Origin: Agrococcus casei LMG 22410
Lineage (GTDB): Bacteria > Actinomycetota > Actinomycetes > Actinomycetales > Microbacteriaceae
Assembly (NCBI RefSeq): GCF_900163565.1
Contig: NZ_FUHU01000035.1
Coordinates: forward strand, 1-64,000
Direction of reading: 5' to 3'
Length of the DNA stretch: 64,000 nucleotides
Part shown: positions 37,676 through 46,228 of the stretch, piece after piece
How the letters are laid out: every line of letters starts with the position of its first letter
Numbering within the stretch: the first letter of the stretch is position 1
Notes under the pieces: generated by a model
What the model was told of the DNA's origin: nothing
Seen by the model: the letters and a program-made list of their open reading frames with translations, nothing else
Databases searched by the model: none
Position numbers and translations under genes: made by a program

Positions 37676-39316
37676 TCAGAGGTTGAGACCCGGGATGGCA
37701 GCCAGCAGCTCCCGCGTGCACTCCGCCTGCGGCTGCTCGAAGATCTGCTCGGGCGTGCCCGACTCGACGATTCGGCCGCGCTGCATCACATGCACCTCGT
37801 GCGAGATCATGCGCACCACCGCCAGGTCGTGGCTGATGAACAGGTAGCTGAGCCCCAGGTCGCGCTGCAGATCGGTGAGCAGCTCGAGGATCTGCGCCTG
37901 CACCAGCACGTCGAGCGCCGACACCGCCTCGTCGAGCACCACCAGATCTGGGTCGAGCGCGAGCGCCCGCGCAATCGCGACGCGCTGCCGCTGACCTCCC
38001 GAGAGCTGATGCGGATACCGCGGCCCGTAGTCAGCCGCCAGCATCACGTCGTCGAGCAGCTGCCCGACCTTCTTCGCCCGCTCTGCTCGAGAGCCGATGC
38101 GGTGCACCTTCAGCGGCTCCTCGATCAGCTCGGCGACCGTGTACCTCGGGTCGAGCGAGGCGAACGGATTCTGAAACACCGGCTGCACCTTGCGCCGGAT
38201 GCCCATGAGCTCGCGCCGTTTCAGCGTGCTGATGTCGTCGCCGGCGATCTCGACCGTTCCCTCGGTCGCATCTTCGAGGCCGAGCAGCACGCGCGCGGTC
38301 GTCGACTTGCCAGAGCCCGACTCGCCCACGATCGACACCGTGCGGCCGCGCGGAATCGTGAAGCTCACCTCACGAGCAGCCCAGAACGGCTCTGCCTGAC
38401 CGCGGATGCGGTACGACTTTCCGAGGCCGGTCACGCGGGCGAACGGTTCCGGGTCAGCGTCCGCGCCACCGGCAGCGGCACCAGCACCAGCAGCAGCACC
38501 GGCAGCGGGCTTCTCGACGAGCGACGTCGTCATGAAGCTCGGAGCCGCCTCGACCAGCCGCTTCGTGTACTCGTGCTTCGGCTGCTCGAGAATCTGCTTC
38601 GCAGCACCCTGCTCGACAACCTCGCCGCGATACATCACGAGCACCCGGTCGGCGCGCTCGACAGCGAGCGGCAGGTCGTGCGTGATCAGAATGACGGATG
38701 CGCCGAGCTCTTCTGTGAGTGCGTCGAGGCGGTCGAGCACCCGGCGCTGCACCGTCACGTCGAGGGCGCTGGTGGGCTCGTCGGCGATGAGCAGCCGCGG
38801 CTGGCACGCGAGCCCCATGGCGATCAGCACGCGCTGCCGCATGCCGCCGGAGAACTCGTGCGGATACTGGTCGATGCGCTGCTCGGCGTCGGGAATGCCG
38901 ACCATCTCGAGCAGCTCGACCACCCGCTGCCGCTTGTTCTCGCCGCCGGCGCCGTGGGCCCGCAGCACTTCGAGAATCTGGTCGCCGATGCGGTGCATCG
39001 GGTTGAGGTTCGACATCGGGTCTTGCGGCACGAGGCCGATCTGCGCACCGCGGAGGCTGTTGAGGTCGCGCTCGGCCATCGTCGTGATCTCGGCGCCGTC
39101 GAAGCGCACCGAGCCGCCCGAGATGCGGCCGTTGCTCGCGAGCAGCCGGTTGAGGCTGGCGGCGATCGTCGACTTGCCAGACCCCGACTCGCCCACGATC
39201 GCGAGCGTCTCGCCGGGCAGCACCTCGAACGAGACGCCCTTGATCGCCTCGAGCTCGCCGCGGGCGGTCGAGAAAGCGACTCGCAGGTCGTCGACCTTGA
39301 GCAGTGGTTCGGTCAC
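37676..39316 (-). CDS. fused DppD-DppF-type ATPase of the putative muropeptide ABC transporter
   Basis: This 546-residue protein with two complete ABC ATPase domains energises peptide-type import. Domain 1 has Walker A GESGSGKSTI, signature FSGGMRQRV and Walker B LLIADEPTSALD. Domain 2 has GESGSGKSTTARVLLGLEDA, LSGGQRQRVAIARAL and LVVLDEAVSALD. A Gly/Ala-rich linker (AAAGAGAAAGGADADPEP) joins them. Start GTG 39316 has AGGAGG upstream and overlaps the stop of the serine hydrolase by 3 bases. It is last in the operon with SBP, permeases, murQ and anmK. The fusion of the two usual ATPase subunits is common in actinobacteria. Confidence 0.9.
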   Translation of the reverse strand: MTEPLLKVDDLRVAFSTARGELEAIKGVSFEVLPGETLAIVGESGSGKSTIAASLNRLLASNGRISGGSVRFDGAEITTMAERDLNSLRGAQIGLVPQDPMSNLNPMHRIGDQILEVLRAHGAGGENKRQRVVELLEMVGIPDAEQRIDQYPHEFSGGMRQRVLIAMGLACQPRLLIADEPTSALDVTVQRRVLDRLDALTEELGASVILITHDLPLAVERADRVLVMYRGEVVEQGAAKQILEQPKHEYTKRLVEAAPSFMTTSLVEKPAAGAAAGAGAAAGGADADPEPFARVTGLGKSYRIRGQAEPFWAAREVSFTIPRGRTVSIVGESGSGKSTTARVLLGLEDATEGTVEIAGDDISTLKRRELMGIRRKVQPVFQNPFASLDPRYTVAELIEEPLKVHRIGSRAERAKKVGQLLDDVMLAADYGPRYPHQLSGGQRQRVAIARALALDPDLVVLDEAVSALDVLVQAQILELLTDLQRDLGLSYLFISHDLAVVRMISHEVHVMQRGRIVESGTPEQIFEQPQAECTRELLAAIPGLNL

Positions 39317-40416
39317 GCAGTGCCTCCTGAATTGCTGTTGAGTCGTGCGTCGAATGCGGCCAGGCCCGCTCGCCAGAGCTGGTCGACCGGGGCCAGGCGC
39401 GAGGCGGCGACCGGCTCGGCGTCGTGCAGACGGTTCGAGAGCCACGTCACCACGAGCGAGGGCTGCTCTTCGGTTGCAGGCGAGACGCCCACGAACGTGC
39501 CCGTGAAGCCGGGGTGCCCCACCAGGGTGCGCCGGCATCCGTCCCACTCGATGTCATAGACGCGAACGCCGCGTCCGATGCCGTTCACGGGCTCTTCGGC
39601 CAGCTCTTCGGCGATCTCGAGCAGCAGCTCGCCGAGGGAGAGCAGCCCCTCGGCCGTGCTGAACCAGCCGGCGTGACCGGCCGCGGATCCGTACGCGTGA
39701 TGCGCATTGCAGTCGTTCGTCTCGCCCTGAATGACCTCGGTGCGCCACGCAAAGCCATCACCATCGGCATCCACCGGATACGGCAGCCCAGTCGCCACCA
39801 TCTCGCGCTCGATCGCGTCGCCGACGCTCGAAGCGGCGCACGGCGACGGCACTCCGGCCCGCTCGTCGGCGAACTCTCGTCTGAACGCCGGACCGAGCAC
39901 GCTGCGCACGGCATCCGGGTAGGGCGTGCCGGTCAGCTCTTCGATCACAGCCGCGGCCACCTGCATCCCGAGATCTGAGTAGACGGTCTCGGTGTCAGGA
40001 GCCGACGCCGGCTCGTCAGCCAGGATGCTCGCGATCGGATCAAAGCCCGCAACACCAGCGCCCGCTTCGAGATACAGCGGCTTCCACGGCCGAAAGCCGC
40101 CGCGATGCCGCAGCAGCTGATCGACCGTCACCGAGCCATACTCCCCGGCCCGCCCGCCAAGCACGTCAGCCAGCGTCGTCTGCCACTCCACAAGCCCCGC
40201 CCGCACCAGCACGCACAGCGTGAGCGTCGTGACGAGCTTGCTGACCGACGCCAGATCATGCCAGTGGCCGACGGTCATCGGCTCGCTGGGCTGCAGTCGC
40301 GCAAGGCCCTCGCAGGCGACGTGCCGCGCATCCGCGACCTGTACCGCCATGCAGGCACCCGGAGGCACGTGCCAGTCGGCGTCCTGGTCGAGCAGCCGCA
40401 CGTCAAGCTCATGCAT
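39313..40416 (-). CDS. beta-lactamase-fold serine hydrolase, AmiE/YbbE-like
   Basis: This 367-residue serine hydrolase of the class C beta-lactamase/penicillin-binding fold has SxxK as SVSK (Ser57, Lys60), YSD at 146-148 as the YxN equivalent, and HPG near residue 303 as the third motif. No signal peptide is visible, so it acts in the cytoplasm. In Bacillus, AmiE (YbbE), a member of this fold, removes stem peptides from MurNAc and is encoded beside murQ. The same context here (directly after anmK with an 8-base overlap) suggests an N-acetylmuramoyl-L-alanine amidase acting on imported muropeptides. A D-amino-acid peptidase activity is the alternative. Confidence 0.82.
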   Translation of the reverse strand: MHELDVRLLDQDADWHVPPGACMAVQVADARHVACEGLARLQPSEPMTVGHWHDLASVSKLVTTLTLCVLVRAGLVEWQTTLADVLGGRAGEYGSVTVDQLLRHRGGFRPWKPLYLEAGAGVAGFDPIASILADEPASAPDTETVYSDLGMQVAAAVIEELTGTPYPDAVRSVLGPAFRREFADERAGVPSPCAASSVGDAIEREMVATGLPYPVDADGDGFAWRTEVIQGETNDCNAHHAYGSAAGHAGWFSTAEGLLSLGELLLEIAEELAEEPVNGIGRGVRVYDIEWDGCRRTLVGHPGFTGTFVGVSPATEEQPSLVVTWLSNRLHDAEPVAASRLAPVDQLWRAGLAAFDARLNSNSGGTA

Positions 40417-41584
40417 CAGCTGCCCCCTGAATCACGAGCGACGTGGGCGCGGGCCCAGCCGAAAGCGACAGCGGGTGCACGCCCGGCGTGATCGACCCCA
40501 AGACGGATGCGCGAGCAGCGCCGGTCGCAGACGCCACCGATCCAGCGTGGCCGTGGGCGGTGAGCCAGCCGAGCAACGCCATGAGCACGGCCTCTTTCGA
40601 GTCGGGTTCGAGCCCGAGTTCGCTCGACGAGGCGATGCGCACATCGGGCAGCAGCTGCTCGAGGCGTGCCATGAACGCGGCGTTGTGCACGCCGCCGCCC
40701 GAGGCGAACAGCTCAGCCAGGCCCTCACCCCGGACAGCGTCTGCCACGGTCTGGGCCGACAGCTCGGTGAGCGTGGCGACGAGGTCTGCGTCGCTCACCG
40801 AGAGCCCGTCCAGCGCGCCCTCGACGAAATCGAGGTTGAACACCTCTTTGCCGGTGCTCTTCGGGGCCGCAAGGCCGAAGTATTCGTGTGCGAACATCCG
40901 CTGCAAAAGCACCTGGTCGACCGTGCCGGATGCCGCGATCGCTCCCCCGTCGTCGTATCCCGAGGCGTGCAGGCCGCGGTCAAGCACCACCGCGTCGACG
41001 AGGGCGTTTGCGGGCCCGGTGTCCCAGGCGCGCACCTGCTCGCCGACGACCGTGACGTTGGCGATGCCGCCGAGGTTCAGCAGCCCCGTGACGCCCGGCC
41101 GCGAGCCGCCGACGAGTGCGTCGATGGTCGATGCGAGCGGGGCGCCCTGGCCGCCGGCTGCGATGTCGCGAGCGCGGATGTCGCTGACCACGGTGAGGCC
41201 GGTGGCCTCGGCGATCCAGGCGGGCTGGCCGAGCTGCAGCGTGCCGCGGGCGGTCTGCCCCTCGACCCAGTGGAAGACGGTCTGCCCGTGCGAGACGACG
41301 AGGTCGATGCCATCGAAGCGCCGCTGCATGTCGGCCGCGACCAGCGCGAAGGCCTGGCCGATGCGGGTGTCGGCCATCGTGACGGCGTCGATCGTGGTCT
41401 GGTTCGGCGGCAGCAGCGCGATGATCGCCTGCCGCAGCTCGGGCTCGTACTGCTGCGAGTCGGCCGCGACCACGGTGGCGTGCAGCTGCGAGCCGCGCTG
41501 CTCGAAGTCGACGACCGCTGCGTCGATGCCGTCGTGTGACGTCCCCGAGATCAGCCCCAAAACACTCATGCCCTGCTCGCTCAT
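40409..41584 (-). CDS. anmK: 1,6-anhydro-N-acetylmuramic acid kinase
   Basis: This 391-residue ASKHA-fold kinase opens and phosphorylates 1,6-anhydroMurNAc to MurNAc-6-phosphate with ATP. The ATP-loop motif is GLISGTSHDGID (residues 10-21, family consensus GTSxDGxD). VVSHGQTVFHW, QLGQPAWIAEATGL and LLNLGGIANVTV are highly conserved. DTGPANALVD and the C-terminal FASGGGVHNAAFM confirm the family. It overlaps murQ by 4 bases, so its product is handed directly to the etherase. Length fits. No MurNAc kinase (MurK/MurP) is in the operon, which points to anhydro-sugars or their peptides as the imported form. Confidence 0.95.
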   Translation of the reverse strand: MSEQGMSVLGLISGTSHDGIDAAVVDFEQRGSQLHATVVAADSQQYEPELRQAIIALLPPNQTTIDAVTMADTRIGQAFALVAADMQRRFDGIDLVVSHGQTVFHWVEGQTARGTLQLGQPAWIAEATGLTVVSDIRARDIAAGGQGAPLASTIDALVGGSRPGVTGLLNLGGIANVTVVGEQVRAWDTGPANALVDAVVLDRGLHASGYDDGGAIAASGTVDQVLLQRMFAHEYFGLAAPKSTGKEVFNLDFVEGALDGLSVSDADLVATLTELSAQTVADAVRGEGLAELFASGGGVHNAAFMARLEQLLPDVRIASSSELGLEPDSKEAVLMALLGWLTAHGHAGSVASATGAARASVLGSITPGVHPLSLSAGPAPTSLVIQGAADA

Positions 41585-42480
41585 TCGCCCTCCTCCAGAA
41601 CCGTGCGAAGTCTGCCGCCGGCTGCCACGAGCATCGCATCAGCGGCTTCGCAGCTCACGTCGCGCTCAATCATGACAACCGCCACTGACACCCGACCCTC
41701 GCTCGACTCGAGCGCTTGCTCTGCGGTGCTGCGCCGCGCATCCGTGATCTGCTGCACGATGCGCACCGCGCGCTCCCGCAGCTTCTCGTTGGTCGCCGAC
41801 ACGTCGATCATGAGCGAGCCGTAGGTCTTGCCGAGCCTGATCATCGTGATAGTCGAGAACATGTTGAGCACGAGCTTCTGCGCCGTGCCCGACTTGAGCC
41901 TGGTCGATCCGCTGATCATCTCGGGGCCGACGATGATCTCGATCGGGTGCTCGACGTGGCTCGAGAGCTCGCTGCTCTCGTTGCACGCGAGGCCGACGGT
42001 CAGCGCGCCGAGCTCGCGGGCGTAGTCGCACGCGCCGATGACGTATGGCGTGCGGCCGCTCGAGGTGACGCCGATCACGACGTCTGCGCTCGTCAGCCCG
42101 TACGCCTCGAGGTCGGCGGCTCCGGCTGCCGGGTCGTCTTCTGCGCCCTCGATCGCGTTCTGAATCGCGCTCTCGCCGCCAGCGATGACGCCGATGACGC
42201 GGCCGTGCTCAGAGAACGTCGGCGGAACCTCAGATGCATCGAGCACGCCGATGCGGCCCGGGGTGCCCGCGCCGACGTAGAACAGCCGGCCACCGCTCTG
42301 CACGCGCGCAGCGGCCGCCTCGATGGCCGGAACAATCTCCGCGAGCGCTCGCTCGACCGCAAGCGGCACGGTCTGGTCGGCCTCGTTCATGGCCCTCGCG
42401 AGCGACTCGACAGAGCGCTGGTCGAGGTCGTCGAAGGCGCGGTCGACGCTCTCGGTCGTCAGGGAACTCAGGTCAGACAT
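41581..42480 (-). CDS. murQ: N-acetylmuramic acid 6-phosphate etherase
   Basis: This 299-residue SIS-domain lyase removes D-lactate from MurNAc-6-phosphate to give GlcNAc-6-phosphate. The family signature is FYVGAGTPGRIGVLDASEVP, and DASE supplies the catalytic Glu84. IEGAEDD gives the second Glu near 111-114. SSGRTPYVIGACDYA and GSTRLKSGTAQKLVLNMFST are also diagnostic. It follows the permease order SBP-permease-permease and overlaps anmK. Its substrate should be produced by AnmK. The usual adjacent nagA/nagB genes are absent, so GlcNAc-6-P would be used elsewhere. Confidence 0.97.
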   Translation of the reverse strand: MSDLSSLTTESVDRAFDDLDQRSVESLARAMNEADQTVPLAVERALAEIVPAIEAAAARVQSGGRLFYVGAGTPGRIGVLDASEVPPTFSEHGRVIGVIAGGESAIQNAIEGAEDDPAAGAADLEAYGLTSADVVIGVTSSGRTPYVIGACDYARELGALTVGLACNESSELSSHVEHPIEIIVGPEMISGSTRLKSGTAQKLVLNMFSTITMIRLGKTYGSLMIDVSATNEKLRERAVRIVQQITDARRSTAEQALESSEGRVSVAVVMIERDVSCEAADAMLVAAGGRLRTVLEEGE

Positions 42481-42483
42481 CGG

Positions 42484-43365
42484 TCACCTGTCCTCTCGTG
42501 TCACGTCGAGCACGTCGCTCAGGCCATCCCCCAGCAGGTTCAGGCCGATGATCAGCAGCACCAGCGCGATGCCCGGGCCGACCAGCAGCCAGGGCGCGAT
42601 CGTGACGAGGGTCTGCGATTCGAGCACCATCGAGCCGAGCGAGGGTGCCGGCGGCGGGGTGCCGAGTCCGAGGTAGCTGAGCGATGCCTCGGTGAGCACG
42701 GCCCACGACAGCGACAGCGTCAGCTGCACGATCACGATGTTCGAGATGTTCGGCAGAATGTGCCGCCACACGATCGCGAGCGGACCCATGCCGGTCGCCT
42801 TCGCCGCGTTGACGTACTCGACCTCGCGCAGCGCCAGCACCGGGCCGCGGGCGACTCTGATGAAGATCGGCACGAACACGACGGCCACGGCGATCGAGAC
42901 GGTGAACCAGTTGCGAGCCAGAACGGATGCGAGCGTCAGTGCCAGCAGCAGCGACGGGAACGCGAACAGCACGTTCGAGACGGCACCCACGATGACGTCG
43001 AAGACGCCGCGCAGATAGCCGGCGAGCACGCCCAGCCCGATGCCGACGACGGCGCTGATGACCGTTGCGACCACGGCGACCATGAGCGAGTTGACGATGC
43101 CGGCGGCGACGCGCGAGAGCTGGTCGCGGCCGAACTGGTCGGTGCCGAGCCAGTGCGCTGCGCTCGGGGCCTGCATGCGCGCCGATGCGTCTTGCGCGAG
43201 CGGGTCATACGGCATGAGGCCGAAGAAGCTGAGCACGCCGAGCAAGACGATGAGCAGCACGATACACAACCCCACGGCGCCCGCGCCATTGCGCATGAGC
43301 TTCGTGAAGCGGCGCGACTTCGGCTTCTGAGCGTCAGCAGCCTGTGTGATGATCGCGGCGGTCAT
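42484..43365 (-). CDS. peptide-type ABC transporter permease (DppC-like)
   Basis: This 293-residue inner-membrane permease has six helices. DppC-family signatures are LGTDQFGRDQLSRVAAGIVN, the EAA-type loop YVNAAKATGMGPLAIVWRHI-LPN, and the end SWAVLTEASLSYLGLGTPPP. ATG 43365 overlaps the stop of the DppB-like gene (ATGA). Three bases separate it from murQ. Within this operon it should import MurNAc-peptides or anhydro-muropeptides rather than ordinary dipeptides. Confidence 0.92.
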   Translation of the reverse strand: MTAAIITQAADAQKPKSRRFTKLMRNGAGAVGLCIVLLIVLLGVLSFFGLMPYDPLAQDASARMQAPSAAHWLGTDQFGRDQLSRVAAGIVNSLMVAVVATVISAVVGIGLGVLAGYLRGVFDVIVGAVSNVLFAFPSLLLALTLASVLARNWFTVSIAVAVVFVPIFIRVARGPVLALREVEYVNAAKATGMGPLAIVWRHILPNISNIVIVQLTLSLSWAVLTEASLSYLGLGTPPPAPSLGSMVLESQTLVTIAPWLLVGPGIALVLLIIGLNLLGDGLSDVLDVTREDR

Positions 43366-44333
43366 TCTGCCCTCACTCTCGGGTCGATGCGTCGGTAGAG
43401 CAGGTCGGTCGCGAGATTCACGAGCACGAACAGCAGCGCGATGATCAGCACGGTGCTCTGCACGACCGCGAAGTCCTTCTGGTTGATCGCGAGCAGCACC
43501 TGGCGACCGAGGCCGGGCAACGAGAAGATCTGCTCGATCACGACAGCGCCGCCGAGCAGGAACCCGAACTGCATGCCTGTCATGGTGACGATCGGCAGCG
43601 ACGCGTTGCGCAGAATGTGGTTCCAGCGCACGCGCTTGACCGAGATGCCCTTGGCGCGGGCGGTGCGCACGAAGTCGAGCTCGCTCACTTCGAGAAACGA
43701 CGCGCGAGTGGTTCTGAGAATGGGCGCCGCGACGCTGAAGCCCAGCACGGCAGCCGGAATGATCATCTGGTTGAAATTCAGCAACGGATTCTCCCACGGA
43801 TGCGCGTACGGGAGTCCGTTCGGGTTGAAACCCAGCAGCTGGGCGGCGATCGTGAGGATCGCGGCACCGAGCAGGAACGTCGGCACGCCGAGGCCCAGCA
43901 GGCTGATCGACTGACCGAGCCAGTCGCGGAACTTGCCCTTGGCGGCCGCGGCCAGCACGCCGAAGCCGACCCCGATGACCAGTGCGATGATGATGGCCAG
44001 CAGCGCCAGCTGAAAGGTGACCGGCAGCGACTGCATGGTCATGTTCGCGACCGTCTCCTGGCCCCTCGTCGAGATGCCGAGGTTGCCGGTGAGCAGCTGC
44101 CCCGCCCAGCTGAAGAACTGCACGAACAGCGGCTGGTCGATGCCGTAGTACGCCTCGAGTGCCGTGCGCTGCTCCGGCGAGAGTGCGGCTGCTTCCGTGC
44201 CGTATGCGGCCTGGATCTGGTCGCCCGGCAGCGCCCGCAGCATGATGAACACGAGCACGGCCACGCCGATCAGTGTTCCGATCGCCGCCAGGATGCGCCG
44301 AAGCACAGGCGACTCGAAGAGTTTGCGAAGCAC
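43362..44333 (-). CDS. peptide-type ABC transporter permease (DppB-like)
   Basis: This 323-residue permease has about six helices, starting LRRILAAIGTLIGVAVLVFI. Family motifs are LRALPGDQ, YGIDQPLFVQFFSWAGQLL with GNLGIS, the loop DFVRTARAKGISVKRVRWNH-ILRNA, and IEQIFSLPGLG. GTG 44333 with GAAAGGGG upstream is preferred; the open frame continues upstream over low-complexity codons in the 100-bp gap after the SBP gene. Functions with its partner permease and the fused ATPase. Confidence 0.92.
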   Translation of the reverse strand: MLRKLFESPVLRRILAAIGTLIGVAVLVFIMLRALPGDQIQAAYGTEAAALSPEQRTALEAYYGIDQPLFVQFFSWAGQLLTGNLGISTRGQETVANMTMQSLPVTFQLALLAIIIALVIGVGFGVLAAAAKGKFRDWLGQSISLLGLGVPTFLLGAAILTIAAQLLGFNPNGLPYAHPWENPLLNFNQMIIPAAVLGFSVAAPILRTTRASFLEVSELDFVRTARAKGISVKRVRWNHILRNASLPIVTMTGMQFGFLLGGAVVIEQIFSLPGLGRQVLLAINQKDFAVVQSTVLIIALLFVLVNLATDLLYRRIDPRVRAE

Positions 44334-44391
44334 GAGGCCCCTTTCATCAGTGCGATGCCGCGCACCTGCAGTGGTTGCGGTGCGGGCCGCA

Positions 44392-44423
44392 GCTGCGGTG
44401 CCGCGTTCGTGCGACACCGCAGC
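44392..44423 (-). terminator. intercistronic hairpin after the SBP gene
   Basis: GCTGCGGTG (44392-44400) and CACCGCAGC (44415-44423) form a 9-bp stem with a 14-nt loop in the only sizeable gap of the operon. Such hairpins commonly stabilise SBP mRNA or partly terminate, giving more binding protein than permease. Confidence 0.5.
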
Positions 44424-44433
44424 GAGGGCGGTT

Positions 44434-45984
44434 CTAGCCGATCGACGCGTCGCGCAGACCGAGCAGGCTGCCGCTCACGAGCGGCTCGAAGCCCTGCACC
44501 TGCGGCGCCATGGCCGTGTAGTTGTAGCCGGTGAACAGCCAGATCCACGGTGCCTGGTCCTCGAGGTAGCCCGAGATCTCGGCGTAGATCTCCTTGCGAG
44601 CCTCGGGGTCAGACTCCGAGCGGCCCTCCAGGAACAGCGCGTCGAGCTCGTCGGTGCTGAACGCTGCGACGTCGTTCAGGTTGCCCGTCGAGGTGAAGTA
44701 GCGGCCGTAGGTCGCGTCGGGATCAGCGGATGCGCCATTCAGCGCGACAGCCATGTCAAAGTCGGTCGCGATCCAGCGGTCGACGTATGTGCCCGATTCG
44801 AGCGGCTCGAGTTCGACCTCGATTCCTGCCTCGGCGAGCTGCGACTGAATGGTCTGTGCCTCTGCGATTGCAGTCGAGTATCCGTCTTGCATGGCGATCA
44901 TCTTGAGGCTGAGCCCGTCTTCGTAGCCGGCGTCTGCCAGGTACTGCTTCGCCTGCTCGACGTCGCGCTCGGGGCACGGGCGGTCAGTGGGGTCGGACTT
45001 GAAGCTCGGCGACGTGATCGGACCGATGACCTCGCCCTCGCCCATCGCTGCCGACTCGAGCACGCCTTCGCGGTCGATCGCGCACGAGATCGCGAGGCGA
45101 ACGTTGACGTCGTTCATGGGCTCGCGCTCAGAGTTGAGCTGCAGCACGTGCATGTCGAGGCGCGCGGTCTCTTCGACCGTGATCTCGCCGCCGACCGTCG
45201 ATGCGACCGTTGCGTCGTCGAACACTGCCATCTGCACGTTGCCTGCCTGCAGCGCCGAGACGACTGCCGACTGGTCGGGGATCACCCGGAACTCGATGGT
45301 CTCGAGCGCCGGTGCGCCGTACCAGTAGTCGGGGTTCGCGGCGAGCGTCACCGACTGGTTGGGCGAGCGGTCCTGCAGCGTGAAGCCGCCGGTGCCGACG
45401 GGGTTGTTCTCGACGTCGGCGAGATCGACGTCTGAGGGCATGATCGCGGTGCCGAGGCTCGAGAGCTTCGAGAACAGCGCCGCATCGGGCTGCGTCAGCG
45501 TCATCTCGAGCGTGTGCGGGTCGGTGGCCTCCATGGCATCGATCGACGCGAGGTTCGCAGCCGACACAGCCGCGGTCTCGGGGTCTTGGATCGTCTCGTA
45601 CGAGGCGATGACGTCTTCTGCGTCGAACTCGCTGCCGTCGCTGAAGGTCACGCCCTCGCGCAGCTTGAACGTGACCGTCAGTCCGTCTTCGCTGACCTCC
45701 CACGACTCGGCCAGGCCGGGCCCCGGGTTGAGCTCTGCGTCGAACTCGACCAGCGACCCGTACATCTGGGTCAGCACATCGACCGCCTGGTACTGCGTGG
45801 CAGTCCAGGGGTTGAGGGAGTTGATGTCGGTCGTCACGCCGATGACCAGATTCTGCTCGGCGGCGCCGTCGCCGCCCGTCTGCTCATCCGTCGTCACGCC
45901 CTCGGCACAGCCCGTGAGGGCGAGTGCCGATACTCCGATGGCGGCGACGAGCTTGGGCAGCCGTCGTTGTCTCTTCGCCTTCAT
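44434..45984 (-). CDS. family 5 extracellular solute-binding lipoprotein, putative muropeptide receptor
   Basis: This 516-residue substrate-binding protein is of the DppA/OppA (SBP_bac_5) class. Its signal peptide ends in the lipobox LTGC. The family motif FKLREGVTFSDGSEFDAEDV is followed by YETIQDP. The region LAISCAIDREGVLESAAMGE and the C-terminal YTAMAPQVQGFEP also fit. The start at ATG 45984 is placed by the signal peptide. Some members of this family (MppA in E. coli) bind murein tripeptides, which fits the operon of murQ, anmK and an amidase-like gene. Ligand is inferred. First gene of the operon, divergent from the RpiR regulator. Confidence 0.9.
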   Translation of the reverse strand: MKAKRQRRLPKLVAAIGVSALALTGCAEGVTTDEQTGGDGAAEQNLVIGVTTDINSLNPWTATQYQAVDVLTQMYGSLVEFDAELNPGPGLAESWEVSEDGLTVTFKLREGVTFSDGSEFDAEDVIASYETIQDPETAAVSAANLASIDAMEATDPHTLEMTLTQPDAALFSKLSSLGTAIMPSDVDLADVENNPVGTGGFTLQDRSPNQSVTLAANPDYWYGAPALETIEFRVIPDQSAVVSALQAGNVQMAVFDDATVASTVGGEITVEETARLDMHVLQLNSEREPMNDVNVRLAISCAIDREGVLESAAMGEGEVIGPITSPSFKSDPTDRPCPERDVEQAKQYLADAGYEDGLSLKMIAMQDGYSTAIAEAQTIQSQLAEAGIEVELEPLESGTYVDRWIATDFDMAVALNGASADPDATYGRYFTSTGNLNDVAAFSTDELDALFLEGRSESDPEARKEIYAEISGYLEDQAPWIWLFTGYNYTAMAPQVQGFEPLVSGSLLGLRDASIG

Positions 45985-46228
45985 GTCAGCTCGTTTCTCG
46001 TGTTTCGTCAACGAGCGTTCCATGGTGCGGCGCGTCGTTGAACCGTCGTGGTGAGCCTGTGGGGCTCCTTGTGTGTGCTTGCGTGGTGCTTGCTGTGTTG
46101 CTTGCGTGTTACGAAAGTACACGGTTTCTGAATTTAGGGTTACGTTACTACATACTGCACAATGTCGATAGTGGCGTGTCGGGAATCTCGAAGGCGAGAG
46201 CCCGACGGCGAATGTGAAGGGAGCCTCC
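45985..46228. promoter_or_regulatory. divergent control region of the muropeptide operon and its regulator
   Basis: The region is locally AT-rich at 46108-46165 (most of the flanks are GC-rich). It carries GTTACG twice, as GTTACGAAAGTAC (46108-46120) and GTTACGTTAC (46139-46148), 31 bp apart. These are candidates for RpiR/MurR binding. The SBP leader contains TGCTTGC three times (46076, 46087, 46099). Promoter boxes cannot be fixed with confidence. Confidence 0.45.
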
